64,000 bases of DNA, taken from CAZDAW01 sp964503685. Lineage in GTDB: Bacteria; Chloroflexota; Anaerolineae; Anaerolineales; Anaerolineaceae. Positions 52,374 through 61,702 of this stretch are shown piece after piece. Numbering within the stretch: the first letter of the stretch is position 1; each line of letters starts with the position of its first letter. The notes beneath the pieces are model-generated. The model was not told where the DNA came from, did not search any database, and saw only the letters and a list, made by a program, of their open reading frames with translations. The stretch is from positions 57,837-121,836 of the forward strand of contig CAZDAW010000001.1 in NCBI GenBank assembly GCA_964503685.1, read 5' to 3'. Made by a program: the position numbers and the translations under genes.

Positions 52374-53855
52374 CTAGGGGTTGTTCAATGTATCCAGAAA
52401 AGTTTGCTCAAAGCGTGTTGCATTGGCCGACACAGCGAAGCGGATGTCAGGACAGCCCGCCTGTATTTTCGTTTGACCGCTTTGCGGCCCTTCATCTTCC
52501 ACGACGCACAAGGTGTTGCTTTCGAAAGTTACCAAACTCTCGTCTGTCAGTACAGCGGCGGCCAGTTGATCCCAGAAATAGTCCTGCGCCTGGAAATAGC
52601 CTTTTCCTCTTGTGAAAAGTTCATAGATCCAGTTTGCTTCTGGCGTGAGATGACCGGCTTGCAGTTTTCTGTAGAAATCATCTGTGATCTTGACCTGGTT
52701 GGTGGCATCCAGGGGTACCAGCGTAATCGGGACGCCTGACTTGAAAACAATATTTGCCGCGCTTGGGTCAATGTATATGTTGAATTCAGCTACCTGATTA
52801 TCAATTAACCCGGCGCTGACGTTGCCAGGAACATGCACAGCCCCTCCCATTGCATAGATCATCTCAATATTTTCTGCACTCGCTGGATTACTCTGTAATA
52901 ATTCCGCGATGGTGGTAAGGGGACCAAGTGAGAGCAAAGTAACTTTTTGAGGCGACAATTGAATTGTCGAAGCGAGCAAATCCACCGCGTTTTTTTCTGA
53001 AACGGGGTTCTGTCCATCAGGTAGAGTCAGGCCCGTGCCCATGAACGTATTATCGGTAATGCGCCAACTCTCTGGAAAGGCATGGTTCCCGTTCAACGGC
53101 GTCTCTCGCCCGCAAGCTACCGGTATTGGGGCATGGCCAGCCAGCGCGACCAGCCCAAGGGCATGTTGTACGCCGGGAGTGCAGCGCCCCATGCCTGTTC
53201 CTGCAATCGTGATTGCCTTGATGGAAATGTCGGTTCGTTGCAGCAAATAGAGAATCGCCATCCAGTCATCCGATCCCATGTCAGTGCTGATCACTACAGG
53301 TTTGGAACTGGCTGCTAAAGTTGGAGCCGCGTGAGGAGTAATTGTCGGCAGGGGTTCTGGGGTGGATTCTGCTTCCTCAACCACTATCGGCCCCAATGTA
53401 CCGTACTTTGTATCGGGCGGAGAATAGAAACAGACAAAGTAGAATGGGCCTCGTGTTATCTGCGCGGTTACCTGTTTTCTGCTGCCTGCAAGCGTTTCCC
53501 AGGCATTTATTATATTTACCCAGGGAGGCGGATCAGGTGACGGCCACTGGTCAAGGTCAACGAATGTTTTGCCTTCGTTAAGAGTTACGATTACCAGTCC
53601 ATATTTATCATAATCTTTGTTCTCAACAACCCAATCTATCGTGATCTTGCCGGCCTGAATAGTCTGGGGCCCGTTGTAAACGCATTTATCCCCATCAAAG
53701 GTGATGATGATATCCGCTGTAGGTGATGCCGCCGCAGAAGACGGTGTTGTTGGTGCGGGGTTAGGCGCAGGTTGTGGGGTGGCGCATGATACAACTACAA
53801 ATAGCAAAATCAAAGTCAATCTAATCGTTCGAGTATGTATTAGTTTGTGATTCAT
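52374..53855 (-). CDS. Secreted nucleoside hydrolase-like lipoprotein
   Basis: A 493-residue protein started at the ATG at 53855 behind AAGGAAG. The signal ends in the lipobox 'VVVSC', followed by a Pro/Ala/Thr linker. Residues about 45-165 form an unassigned beta domain. From about 190 the inosine-uridine nucleoside hydrolase fold begins: 'ISTDMGSDDWMAILYLL' has the Asp cluster that binds calcium. A further part of the site is 'VTLLSLGPLTTIAELL'. The usual 'DPGxDDA' is changed to 'DMGSDDW', so activity is uncertain. Confidence 0.78.
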   Translation of the reverse strand: MNHKLIHTRTIRLTLILLFVVVSCATPQPAPNPAPTTPSSAAASPTADIIITFDGDKCVYNGPQTIQAGKITIDWVVENKDYDKYGLVIVTLNEGKTFVDLDQWPSPDPPPWVNIINAWETLAGSRKQVTAQITRGPFYFVCFYSPPDTKYGTLGPIVVEEAESTPEPLPTITPHAAPTLAASSKPVVISTDMGSDDWMAILYLLQRTDISIKAITIAGTGMGRCTPGVQHALGLVALAGHAPIPVACGRETPLNGNHAFPESWRITDNTFMGTGLTLPDGQNPVSEKNAVDLLASTIQLSPQKVTLLSLGPLTTIAELLQSNPASAENIEMIYAMGGAVHVPGNVSAGLIDNQVAEFNIYIDPSAANIVFKSGVPITLVPLDATNQVKITDDFYRKLQAGHLTPEANWIYELFTRGKGYFQAQDYFWDQLAAAVLTDESLVTFESNTLCVVEDEGPQSGQTKIQAGCPDIRFAVSANATRFEQTFLDTLNNP

Positions 53856-53902
53856 TTTGTTCTTCCTTTCTTGTTTGTGCAACTTGAACAGGGGGCTTAC
53901 GA

Positions 53903-54085
53903 GTGCTGCGTCAGATGAGTGGAGAAACCCTCATGATGGCCCAGTTATTGTATGGCTGCGGCTTACGTTTGATGGCGTCTTTACGTTTGCGGGTAAGAGA
54001 TGTGGACTTTAACCAGCACCAGATTATGGCGCGTGACCCAAGAGGAATGCATGATAGCACAACGCAGGAATTTACAAAAAAATGA
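53903..54085 (+). pseudogene. Tyrosine recombinase (integron-integrase-like) fragment
   Basis: A 60-codon open frame gives 'MAQLLYGCGLRLMASLRLRV' then 'RDVDFNQHQIMARD'. This is close to the conserved segment with the first catalytic Arg region of integron-type and XerC-like integrases ('mAqLlYGsGLRlmE.LrLRvkDvDf'). The Glu after 'LRLM' is Ala here. No other catalytic block follows before the stop. It is a short relic between two minus-strand genes; no attI or attC site was recognised. Confidence 0.6.
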
Positions 54086-54089
54086 AGTA

Positions 54090-55547
54090 TTAGGGCGTTG
54101 TTTTCACATACAGAATATCGTTATCCAATCCTTTTCCGTTAATATCCGTATCAGAACTCCAGACGATCACCCATTTGGCTTGTCCATCCACGGCAATATC
54201 CGGGCTATCATCATCTCCCGCATCTGTGCTGGCGGTTGAGTGGGCTACCGAAGGCGTAAACCAGCTAAAAGCCCCATTCGTAACGGTATCTCCGGTCATG
54301 AAAATATTATTATCGGCTTTGAACTGCCCACCGTAAGTTTCAGTGCTTTGCCAGGTTACATACCATCTTCCGCCCCCAAAAGCGATACGGGGCGATAAGT
54401 CATCTCCACTATCGGTCGCCGCATTGGTGTTCACCGGTTTTGGGGCGCTCCAGGTTTGGCCGCCGTCAATGCTGAGGGCAAACAGAATATCTCGATCTTT
54501 ACCCGTTCCTCCGCCTTGCGAATCGCTGGAAACCCACACCGTGACCCAATTGCCGTTGCCATCGGCGGCGATATGCGGCGATTCATCGAGTGCGGTATCC
54601 GTTTGGGCGTTAGTGTTAAGCGCCGCCGGCGCCGACCAGTTCAATCCGTCAGTGCTGCGCGAGAAGAGAATATCGCCGTCGCTGCCCAATTCGGGCGCGC
54701 CTTGCGTCTGCCAAACGGTCACCCAGACGCCCTTCCCGAAGCTGATGGCTGGCAACATATCACTCGTGCTTTGCACCCCGCTGCTCAATTTTTGAGGCGC
54801 GCTCCAGGTTTGAATATCATCTGTACTGCGCGCAAACATAACGTCGCCCCGAAGCGGCAGCGACATACCGCCATAGGCTTCCCATACTGCCACCCATATA
54901 CCGTCCCGGTTCGTCGCCAGGTCGGGGACAATATCTGCCAGCGAATCGGAACTGGCGTTAGTATTGACAACTTTTGCCAAAGACCACGGATGTGCAGGTT
55001 GAGCCCAGCTCGTGTTCGTACTGCGGCTGATGAAAAGATCAGAGTCTGTCCCCATCGCTCCATCCGCCGACCAGATCATTGTCCAGTTCCCCTTCCCATC
55101 CGCAACGACCTGAGGAGACCTGTCATAATCTCCGCTATGCAAGCAAAAAGGCCCATACCACGTTTTTCCATTATCCTTGCTGAATTGAGTATAAACATCT
55201 GTTTTGGAGTTATTGCCCGGACAATTTTGCCCGGCGAGATTATATGCCGGAGAATTCCCATACCAGGCTGCCAGCCAATTACCCTGGCCATCAGTCGCTA
55301 CGCGTGGATTGTAATCGTTATACCAGATCGGGCCGCTATCGCCCGCCGTCGCTCTATCTGTGAGAGCATTGTTGTTTAAAATGCCTGGTTTATCCGGGCC
55401 CGAACTGCATGCGTGCAAAATTGTGGTCATAAGCGCAAAAATCACAGGCAAGATGGGCCGCCGCCGCGCCCCAATACAATTCACAGGTAAATCACGCTCT
55501 CGCAAGCCGTGAACATCACGGATTAGCTGCCGAAGCCAGTGATACAT
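54090..55547 (-). CDS. Secreted sialidase-like BNR-repeat protein
   Basis: A 485-residue protein started at the ATG at 55547 behind GGAGGAG. A basic N-terminus and 'ILPVIFALMTTILHACSS' form a lipoprotein-type signal. At least four BNR/Asp-box-like repeats appear, such as 'FARSTDDIQTWSAPQKL', 'FSRSTDGLNWSAPAAL' and 'ALSIDGGQTWSAPKPV', spaced by about 55 residues. The fold is a beta-propeller as in exo-sialidases. The catalytic Arg triad is not evident, so it may only bind glycans. Confidence 0.75.
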   Translation of the reverse strand: MYHWLRQLIRDVHGLRERDLPVNCIGARRRPILPVIFALMTTILHACSSGPDKPGILNNNALTDRATAGDSGPIWYNDYNPRVATDGQGNWLAAWYGNSPAYNLAGQNCPGNNSKTDVYTQFSKDNGKTWYGPFCLHSGDYDRSPQVVADGKGNWTMIWSADGAMGTDSDLFISRSTNTSWAQPAHPWSLAKVVNTNASSDSLADIVPDLATNRDGIWVAVWEAYGGMSLPLRGDVMFARSTDDIQTWSAPQKLSSGVQSTSDMLPAISFGKGVWVTVWQTQGAPELGSDGDILFSRSTDGLNWSAPAALNTNAQTDTALDESPHIAADGNGNWVTVWVSSDSQGGGTGKDRDILFALSIDGGQTWSAPKPVNTNAATDSGDDLSPRIAFGGGRWYVTWQSTETYGGQFKADNNIFMTGDTVTNGAFSWFTPSVAHSTASTDAGDDDSPDIAVDGQAKWVIVWSSDTDINGKGLDNDILYVKTTP

Positions 55548-55810
55548 GATCTCCTCCTTCTCTGATATCCAAAGAATCAAGAATAAAATTGACTCAGCCT
55601 CAAAACGCTGTGGTATCAATCAAAGCGGAGGAGATAAGCCGTTTTCTGAATGAATAAAGGGAATAGATGGATTTTCAGCGACCTGCAAATGTTCTCAAAC
55701 AACAGCTCACCGGAGAACGATCATTTTGAATCGTGAATTGAAGCTTAATGATTATCTTACCTCGAAAGAAACTCAGCGACAAGTAGGTAAAAATACAAAG
55801 TTACAGTCAC

Positions 55811-55839
55811 AAAAATCCCCGAATATGACACTCGGGGAT
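55811..55839 (-). terminator. Intrinsic terminator for the minus-strand TIM-barrel gene
   Basis: ATCCCCGA (55815-55822) and TCGGGGAT (55832-55839) form a perfect 8-bp stem with a nine-base loop. On the minus strand the stem is followed by TTTT (AAAA at 55811-55814). It lies about 50 bases beyond the stop of the gene at 55888-56598. Confidence 0.8.
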
Positions 55840-55887
55840 CCTATTCTGTATAGAACCGGTAAATTGAAGAGATCGCGGGCCGATCCC

Positions 55888-56598
55888 TTATTTAATCTGG
55901 TCTATCGCCTTGCGAAAGGCTTTTACCGATGATTTCCAGCTATCGATCGTTTTCCCGGCAACGACTGCGCCGATCATCAAACCTTCCACTTTCGCGCAAG
56001 TCAATTCGGCCACTGATTCGGGGGTGACAACGTGCTGGGTTGGTACGACCAGCGGCATCTTAATCAATTGACGAAGGGCGCTGTAGCGCAGGAGGTCGTG
56101 GTAAGTGAACGGCTGGCCATAAGTATCGCCATCCATGATCGAAAGTTCACAAATCTGGATCGGCAAAGAATCCAGACCTGCCGCCAGACCAATGAAGTCG
56201 TTTGCGGATAGCGCCAACATTCGAGCAACCTTTTCGGGCGGCGGAAGACAACCCACGACCGCATTCCCCAGGTATAAAGAATAAAAATCAAAGCCCATAT
56301 CCGCAAGACGCTGATAGGTTGTGGGGTCGGGGGTCGGCGCCGCAAACGGAACAATCCCGCATGGACGATCTTTCCAAATTTTTAGAATTTTCTCCAAAGC
56401 TGGTTTTTCTTCTTCCAACGATCCAAAATGGGTGTCGCTGGCGTGATGATGAATATTAATATGAACTTTCACCACATCCGCGCCTGCTTCCAGCGCTGCC
56501 TCTGCCAGTTCCGGGTCATTTCGAGGTAAACTGGCAATCAAGGCCAGCGGTCTTTTTCCTTCTGTAACCTCATTGAGTAATTTAAGAAATTTTGACAT
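55888..56598 (-). CDS. Putative TIM-barrel protein of unknown function
   Basis: A 236-residue protein started at the ATG at 56598, behind GAGGAG. It reads as an (alpha/beta)8 barrel: 'LALIASLPRNDPELAEAALE', 'ADVVKVHINIHHHASDTHFG', 'CGIVPFAAPTPDPTTYQRLA' and a final phosphate-site-like 'VEGLMIGAVVAG'. The Lys in 'VVKVHI' is in the place of a Schiff-base or metal lysine in related barrels. I do not recognise a specific family. It ends at a terminator and is transcribed alone. Confidence 0.6.
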   Translation of the reverse strand: MSKFLKLLNEVTEGKRPLALIASLPRNDPELAEAALEAGADVVKVHINIHHHASDTHFGSLEEEKPALEKILKIWKDRPCGIVPFAAPTPDPTTYQRLADMGFDFYSLYLGNAVVGCLPPPEKVARMLALSANDFIGLAAGLDSLPIQICELSIMDGDTYGQPFTYHDLLRYSALRQLIKMPLVVPTQHVVTPESVAELTCAKVEGLMIGAVVAGKTIDSWKSSVKAFRKAIDQIK

Positions 56599-56769
56599 AA
56601 TCACTCCTCTATACGATGATATTTTACAATCTGCAACACCTCTCAATTATATCCGCCTTAAAAATGTATGACTGGCTCTGATCTCATAAATTGCTTCAAC
56701 CTGCCGGCAGCCCGGTTTTCCTTGTTATCCGGTCTGGCAATATCCGCTCTCTTGTAGGATAATAACCGC

Positions 56770-57690
56770 ATGGCATCAAACGACTCTGAAAGGGGCATGG
56801 TATTTGACATTCGGCGCTTTTCCATTCACGATGGGCCCGGCATTCGCACTACCGTGTTCTTGAAAGGCTGCCCACTTTCTTGCTGGTGGTGTCATAACCC
56901 CGAAAGCCAGCAGCCGGAACAGGAAGTGATGTTTCATTCCAATCGCTGCCTGCGCTGCGGGGCATGCCAGGCTGCCTGCCCGAACGATGCCATTAGCCTG
57001 CAAGAAGAGATGTTCCTTACCGACCCGGCGCTCTGCCAGCGCTGCGGCGCCTGTGTAACCGCCTGCCCGGCGCAGGCCCGCGAACTGGTGGGCCAATCAA
57101 TGACCGTCTCTGATGTGATGGCGCAAATTGAGCGTGATGGGCCCTTCTTCGATGAGTCGGGCGGGGGCGTTACCGTTTCGGGCGGCGAACCGCTCATGCA
57201 GCCGCGCTTCCTTCAAGCGTTGCTCATAGCCTGCAAACAGCTTGATCTGCATACTGTCCTGGATACTTGTGGGCATGCCTCCTGGAAGACCATTGAAGAG
57301 GTGCGCCCTTTCGTGGACTTGTTTTTATACGATATAAAATTGATAGACAACCAGCAGCACATCCGGTACACCGGTGTGCCCAATACTCAAATTCTTTCCA
57401 ATCTGCAAAAACTGGCGGAAAGCGGCGCACAAATTATCCTGCGCGCTCCGCTGATTCCTGGCATCAATGATGGAGGAGAACAATTGAACCAGGTTGCTGC
57501 TCTGGCGCGCTCATTGCCGGGAGTGCAGCACCTGGATTTATTGGCCTACCATTACGCCGGGGCAGGCAAGTATGACCGGCTCAGCCTGGGCTATCGTCTG
57601 GCGCACGTAACGCCGCCGGATGCAGAACGCATGGAACAGATTGCCAGATTTTTCCGGCAAAATGGATTGCAAGTTAAAATCGGAGGTTAA
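56770..57690 (+). CDS. Glycyl-radical enzyme activating protein (radical SAM)
   Basis: A 306-residue activase. The radical SAM motif 'CPLSCWWC' is near residues 36-43. A ferredoxin-like insert with two [4Fe-4S] motifs ('CLRCGACQAACP' near 58 and 'CQRCGACVTACP' near 88) distinguishes it from PFL activase. 'SGGEPLMQPRFL' binds SAM. It installs the radical on the next gene's product, whose ATG follows after four bases. The ribosome site of that gene lies in its own 3' end, so the pair is coupled. Confidence 0.9.
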   Translation: MASNDSERGMVFDIRRFSIHDGPGIRTTVFLKGCPLSCWWCHNPESQQPEQEVMFHSNRCLRCGACQAACPNDAISLQEEMFLTDPALCQRCGACVTACPAQARELVGQSMTVSDVMAQIERDGPFFDESGGGVTVSGGEPLMQPRFLQALLIACKQLDLHTVLDTCGHASWKTIEEVRPFVDLFLYDIKLIDNQQHIRYTGVPNTQILSNLQKLAESGAQIILRAPLIPGINDGGEQLNQVAALARSLPGVQHLDLLAYHYAGAGKYDRLSLGYRLAHVTPPDAERMEQIARFFRQNGLQVKIGG

Positions 57691-57694
57691 TTTT

Positions 57695-60061
57695 ATGGCA
57701 ATGACAGAACGTGTGGCAAAGCTCCGCCAACAAAGTCTGAATACTCATCCCACACTCTCTGGCGAGCGGGCAAATTTACTCACAGACTTCTACCTGCAGC
57801 ATCAGGTTTTGGAATCGACTCCTGTGTTCAGAGCGCGCTCTTTTGAATACCTGATGGAACACAAGACTATCTGCATTAACCCCGGTGAATTGATCGTGGG
57901 AGAGAAGGGGCCTTCTCCACACGCTGCCCCCACTTACCCCGAATTATGTTGCCACTCTTTGCAAGACCTGGACATTCTGGATAAACGAGAGAAGATTCCT
58001 TTCTCAGTCAGTTCCGAAACCAGACGCCTGTATGCTGAAAAGATCATCCCTTTCTGGCAGGGCCGTTCAATGCGCGAGCTTATCTTTAAGCAAATGACTC
58101 CCGAATGGAAAGATGCTTATGAAGCAGGTATCTTCACCGAATTTATGGAACAGCGCGCCCCGGGACACACCGTTCTGGATGAGAAAATTTACCACAAAGG
58201 TATGCTCGACTTCCAGCGCGAAATCGATAACGCTCTGGCGAATCTCGACTTTCTTAACGATCCGCAGGCATTTGCCAGGCAGGAGGAGCTCAAAGCTATG
58301 CATATCTGCGCTGGAGCATTGATCCGTTTTGCAGAGCGTCATAGCCAGAAAGCCGCCGAGCTAGCCCAAACGGAAAGCAACCCTACTCGTAAGGCTGAAC
58401 TATTGCAAATCGCTGAAATATGCCGCCGTGTGCCGGCGCATGCCCCGCAAACCTTTTGGGAAGCGCTGCAATATTACTGGTTTGTTCACCTGGGCGTGAC
58501 AACCGAACTAAACACCTGGGATTCATTCGACCCTGGCCGGCTCGACCAACACCTTTACCCTTTTTACCAGCGCGAGACAGCCAGCGGCGCGCTCAGTCCT
58601 GAACAGGCAGTAGAGTTGCTGCAATGCTTCTGGATCAAGTTCAACAACCAGCCCGCCCCGCCCAAGGTGGGCGTGACGGCCGCCGAGAGCGGCACTTACA
58701 CCGATTTTGCTCAGATCAACCTGGGCGGCCTCCGTCCTGATGGTTCGGATGGCGTCAACGAAGTGACTTACCTGTTGCTGGATGTGGTTGAGGAAATGCG
58801 CCTGCTGCAACCCAGCGCTTCGCTTCAGGTCAGCAAAAAGAATCCCGACCGTTTCATCAAGCGCGCCGCCCGCATTATCCGCACTGGTTTCGGTCAACCC
58901 AGCATCTTCAATGCTGACCTGATCGTCCAGGAACTGGTGCGTCAGGGCAAAACGCTGGTCGATGCCCGCCAGGGCGGTTCGAGCGGCTGCGTGGAAGTAG
59001 GCGCCTTTGGTAAAGAGAATTATACGCTCACCGGTTATTTCAACCTGCCCAAGGTGCTGGAGATTACACTCAACAATGGCACAGACCCCCGCACCGGCAA
59101 ACAAATTGGCTTGCAAACCGGCGACCCTGCTCAATTTAAAACCTTCGAGGAATTGTTTGCAGCCTTTGAGGAACAGGTGCAGCACTTTATCGACATAAAA
59201 GTGCGCGGCAATCAGGTTATCGAACGTCTTTATGCTGATCACCTGCCGTGTCCCTTCCTCTCGCTGCTGATTGATGATTGCATTATCCGTGGCCGCGACT
59301 ATCACAACGGCGGCGCTCGCTACAATACCACCTATATTCAGGGCGTCGGCCTGGGCTCGATTACTGACGAACTGGCCGCCATTCGTTACCACATCTACGA
59401 CCAAAAAACGTTCAGCATGGCTGATCTGTTGTACGCCCTGAAAACAGATTTCGCAGAAAATGAACCCTTGCGGCAGATTCTGGTGAACAAGACGCCTAAG
59501 TATGGCAATGATGACCCCTATACCGATGAAATTCTGGTTGATGTGTTCAACGCCTATTACCAGGCAGTTGAGGGCCGTAAGAACACCCGCGGCGGCGAAT
59601 ATCATATCAACCTCCTGCCCACTACCTGTCATGTCTATTTTGGCTCGGTCACCGGAGCTATGCCCGACGGGCGCAAGGCCTGGAAGCCTCTTTCTGAAGG
59701 CGTTTCCCCTGTGCAGGGCGCTGACCGGCGCGGCCCAACGGCTGTCCTCAACTCGGTGGCTCGCATGGATCACGCTCGCACCGGCGGCACACTGCTCAAT
59801 ATGAAATTCACCCCTGATCTGTTGAGCGATGACGAAGGCCTGACCCGCCTGGTGCAGCTTGTGCGCGCCTACTTCAAGCTGGACGGTCACCACATCCAAT
59901 TCAATGTAGTTGATGCTGCTACTTTGCGCCGCGCTCGCCTGCACCCCGAACAATACCGCGATCTGATCGTGCGCGTCGCTGGTTATTCCGATTACTTCTG
60001 TAATCTGGGTGAATCTCTCCAGGATGAGATCATCACCCGCACCGAGCATCAGAGCTGGTAA
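57695..60061 (+). CDS. hypD: Glycyl-radical enzyme, trans-4-hydroxy-L-proline dehydratase-like
   Basis: A 788-residue enzyme. The start is the ATG at 57695 behind CGGAGG, not the longer frame that begins inside the activase gene. The thiyl cysteine is in 'GGSSGCVEVGAFG' and the radical glycine (G763) in 'RVAGYSDYF'. Long stretches such as 'FTEFMEQRAPGHTV', 'FVHLGVTTELNTWDSF' and 'FNNQPAPPKVGVT' agree with HypD as I remember it, including the CVE motif. HypD removes water from hydroxyproline to give pyrroline-5-carboxylate. No P5C reductase is adjacent, so a related dehydratase is possible. Confidence 0.75.
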   Translation: MAMTERVAKLRQQSLNTHPTLSGERANLLTDFYLQHQVLESTPVFRARSFEYLMEHKTICINPGELIVGEKGPSPHAAPTYPELCCHSLQDLDILDKREKIPFSVSSETRRLYAEKIIPFWQGRSMRELIFKQMTPEWKDAYEAGIFTEFMEQRAPGHTVLDEKIYHKGMLDFQREIDNALANLDFLNDPQAFARQEELKAMHICAGALIRFAERHSQKAAELAQTESNPTRKAELLQIAEICRRVPAHAPQTFWEALQYYWFVHLGVTTELNTWDSFDPGRLDQHLYPFYQRETASGALSPEQAVELLQCFWIKFNNQPAPPKVGVTAAESGTYTDFAQINLGGLRPDGSDGVNEVTYLLLDVVEEMRLLQPSASLQVSKKNPDRFIKRAARIIRTGFGQPSIFNADLIVQELVRQGKTLVDARQGGSSGCVEVGAFGKENYTLTGYFNLPKVLEITLNNGTDPRTGKQIGLQTGDPAQFKTFEELFAAFEEQVQHFIDIKVRGNQVIERLYADHLPCPFLSLLIDDCIIRGRDYHNGGARYNTTYIQGVGLGSITDELAAIRYHIYDQKTFSMADLLYALKTDFAENEPLRQILVNKTPKYGNDDPYTDEILVDVFNAYYQAVEGRKNTRGGEYHINLLPTTCHVYFGSVTGAMPDGRKAWKPLSEGVSPVQGADRRGPTAVLNSVARMDHARTGGTLLNMKFTPDLLSDDEGLTRLVQLVRAYFKLDGHHIQFNVVDAATLRRARLHPEQYRDLIVRVAGYSDYFCNLGESLQDEIITRTEHQSW

Positions 60062-60135
60062 TTTTTTCGCCGGATTGCCAACAATCAAAAAATTTGTGGC
60101 CGGTCCAATTTTAGTAAAAACAGAAGGATAAAAGA

Positions 60136-60169
60136 ATTTCCGGGAGGGCTGGCAGGTCTTCCCGGAAAT
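60136..60169. terminator. Stem-loop between hypD and lipoprotein gene
   Basis: ATTTCCGGGA (60136-60145) and TCCCGGAAAT (60160-60169) form a perfect 10-bp stem with a 14-base loop. On the minus strand it is followed by TCTTTTATCC. It may end both hypD transcripts and, weakly, the opposing minus-strand gene. Confidence 0.65.
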
Positions 60170-60283
60170 ATAAATATGGAAACGTATTCCGGCAACAAAG
60201 TCTCAGAATGTTCCCGCTTTTTATGTGCGTGAGCTATTTTTTGAGAGTTGCCAGCCGCTTTTCGGAAAGTTATATCTTCCCGT

Positions 60284-60952
60284 TCAGGTTGCAATTCGTT
60301 GTTGCAATAATGTGATTACTGTATCCGCAAGCTGGTAGTTCAACCCATTTTCATTATTTCCGGATACTGGCCGGCTGGAATTGGAAACTTGTTGTGTCTG
60401 TCCGCCGGCGATCATACCGCTCATATCGCCGCCTGGCATGCCGCCGCCCATATCGCCGCCTGGCATGCCGCCGCCCATGTTGCCGCCTGATGATGAACCG
60501 CTGCTCTGCGATTTTACAGTCTCTGAATTGCCGGAGTAATTCGATTTTATCTGCGCGCCGTAGCGTTGCTGAATCGCAGCTAAATCTTCTTGCGTCCAGG
60601 TTAATTGCTGGATTTCCTTCACCTGCGCGGTGGTTAGTGTCTCCTGTATTTGATTGTACAGAGCGGTTATTTCAGCAGCAGATGTGGCATCGTCATTCGA
60701 GAGGCTTCTGATTGCCTTCCAGAGCGGCAACAGTGTGTTTGCCTGATCTGCTGTGATTGCCTGGTCTGTATCTTCCAATAGGAGAATGCCAATCCCTAAT
60801 TTATTCTGAGTCGAAGAATCTGATAAACCGGTCGTTTGATTGGCGATGACTGAAGTCAGGGAACTTTCCAGATTTGTTATCGATAGGCTGCTGCAAGCCG
60901 ATAACGACGCCAATGATACAAGTAATATAGAAGTTGCTATTCTTTTAAACAT
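60284..60952 (-). CDS. Lipoprotein with Gly/Met-rich repeats, unknown function
   Basis: A 222-residue protein. The signal ends in 'ASLSAC' (lipobox near residue 20). A helical middle part has 'LLPLWKAIRSLSNDDATSAA' and 'TWTQEDLAAIQQRYG'. The C-terminal third contains tandem 'GGGMPGGDM' units, about three copies with drift, rich in Met and Gly. Methionine-rich repeats can bind copper or silver, but there is no direct evidence here. No function is assigned. Confidence 0.7.
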   Translation of the reverse strand: MFKRIATSILLVSLASLSACSSLSITNLESSLTSVIANQTTGLSDSSTQNKLGIGILLLEDTDQAITADQANTLLPLWKAIRSLSNDDATSAAEITALYNQIQETLTTAQVKEIQQLTWTQEDLAAIQQRYGAQIKSNYSGNSETVKSQSSGSSSGGNMGGGMPGGDMGGGMPGGDMSGMIAGGQTQQVSNSSRPVSGNNENGLNYQLADTVITLLQQRIAT

Positions 60953-61290
60953 TTTCTCTCCTTATTTCAATGAACCAATGGTCTGGCGTCTTGCCAGATG
61001 ACCTAAATTGTTGATCTTGTGTTGTTACTGATTTGATGATATCCGGGCAACATTCAGTTTGGGTTTATATATGGTATATAAAACGTATATCATGGGCGCT
61101 GACTCAAACGCATTGACTGCATTCCAAACAGGATCAAATAATGCGATGTCGTTTGGGATGGATGAAAAGTTTGAGGAGACAAGACAAAAGATTTAAAAAC
61201 ATTTACGTCTGCCTTATTGATTTTGTGATTTGAAAATCTATAATTTCAAAATAGGATTAATCAGCCAAAATATTGCGGAGATCGAGAAAA
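60953..61290. other. Intergenic region, 338 bases
   Basis: No gene is supported here. The sequence lies between a minus-strand lipoprotein and a plus-strand gene, so it must hold two divergent promoters. An imperfect inverted repeat, ATGGTATA...TATATCAT at about 61073-61095, is the only structured motif I see. Downstream A/T-rich stretches at 61180-61260 are compatible with promoters, but no clear -35/-10 pair stands out. Confidence 0.35.
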
Positions 61291-61656
61291 ATGAAATCAC
61301 ATTGGATAACCCATAGGGGCAGGCGAATTTTATATGCAGATTACACCCGATCAGGCGTGGATACTCAAAACGTGGCGGAAGAAATGGCTTGCGTGATTAA
61401 CCTGGCATGCAGCGAGCCGCTTAACTCCGTCCGTACCCTGACGGATGTAACCGGTACACGCGGTTCTCCGCAGATGTTGAATCTGATGAAAGACACTGCC
61501 GCTAAAATAGCCCCCTATGCTTTGAAACGGGCAGTTGTTGGGATGTCAGGCGTCCAGTTATCATTCTTAAAACTGATAAATGGTCTGGCCGGTAATAAAA
61601 CGTTTACCCTTTTCGATGATATCGAACAGGCCAAAGATTGGCTTGTTAATGATTAA
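61291..61656 (+). CDS. Small STAS/SpoIIAA-like protein
   Basis: A 121-residue soluble protein started at the ATG at 61291 behind GGAGA; a TTG at 61273 adds only six residues. It reads as an alternating alpha/beta domain: 'RRILYADYTRSG', 'VRTLTDVTGTRGSPQMLNLM', 'LKRAVVGMSGVQLSFLKLIN' and 'FTLFDDIEQAKDWLVND', compatible with the STAS_2/SpoIIAA-like fold. It stands alone. No signal or catalytic motif is seen. Confidence 0.6.
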   Translation: MKSHWITHRGRRILYADYTRSGVDTQNVAEEMACVINLACSEPLNSVRTLTDVTGTRGSPQMLNLMKDTAAKIAPYALKRAVVGMSGVQLSFLKLINGLAGNKTFTLFDDIEQAKDWLVND

Positions 61657-61702
61657 ATCGGCCCGTTCGGTAAAATATATTCGGTTGAGTATCGGCTTGC
61701 TT

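Noticed and set aside
54456..55379. A 307-codon plus-strand open frame opposite the sialidase-like gene
   Set aside because: It is a shadow of repeated BNR sequence on the other strand. It is Arg/Ile-rich with no known fold.
58523..60088. A 521-codon open frame on the minus strand opposite hypD
   Set aside because: It lies fully antisense to a well-supported glycyl-radical enzyme gene. It has no recognisable domain and is a by-product of codon bias in the sense gene.
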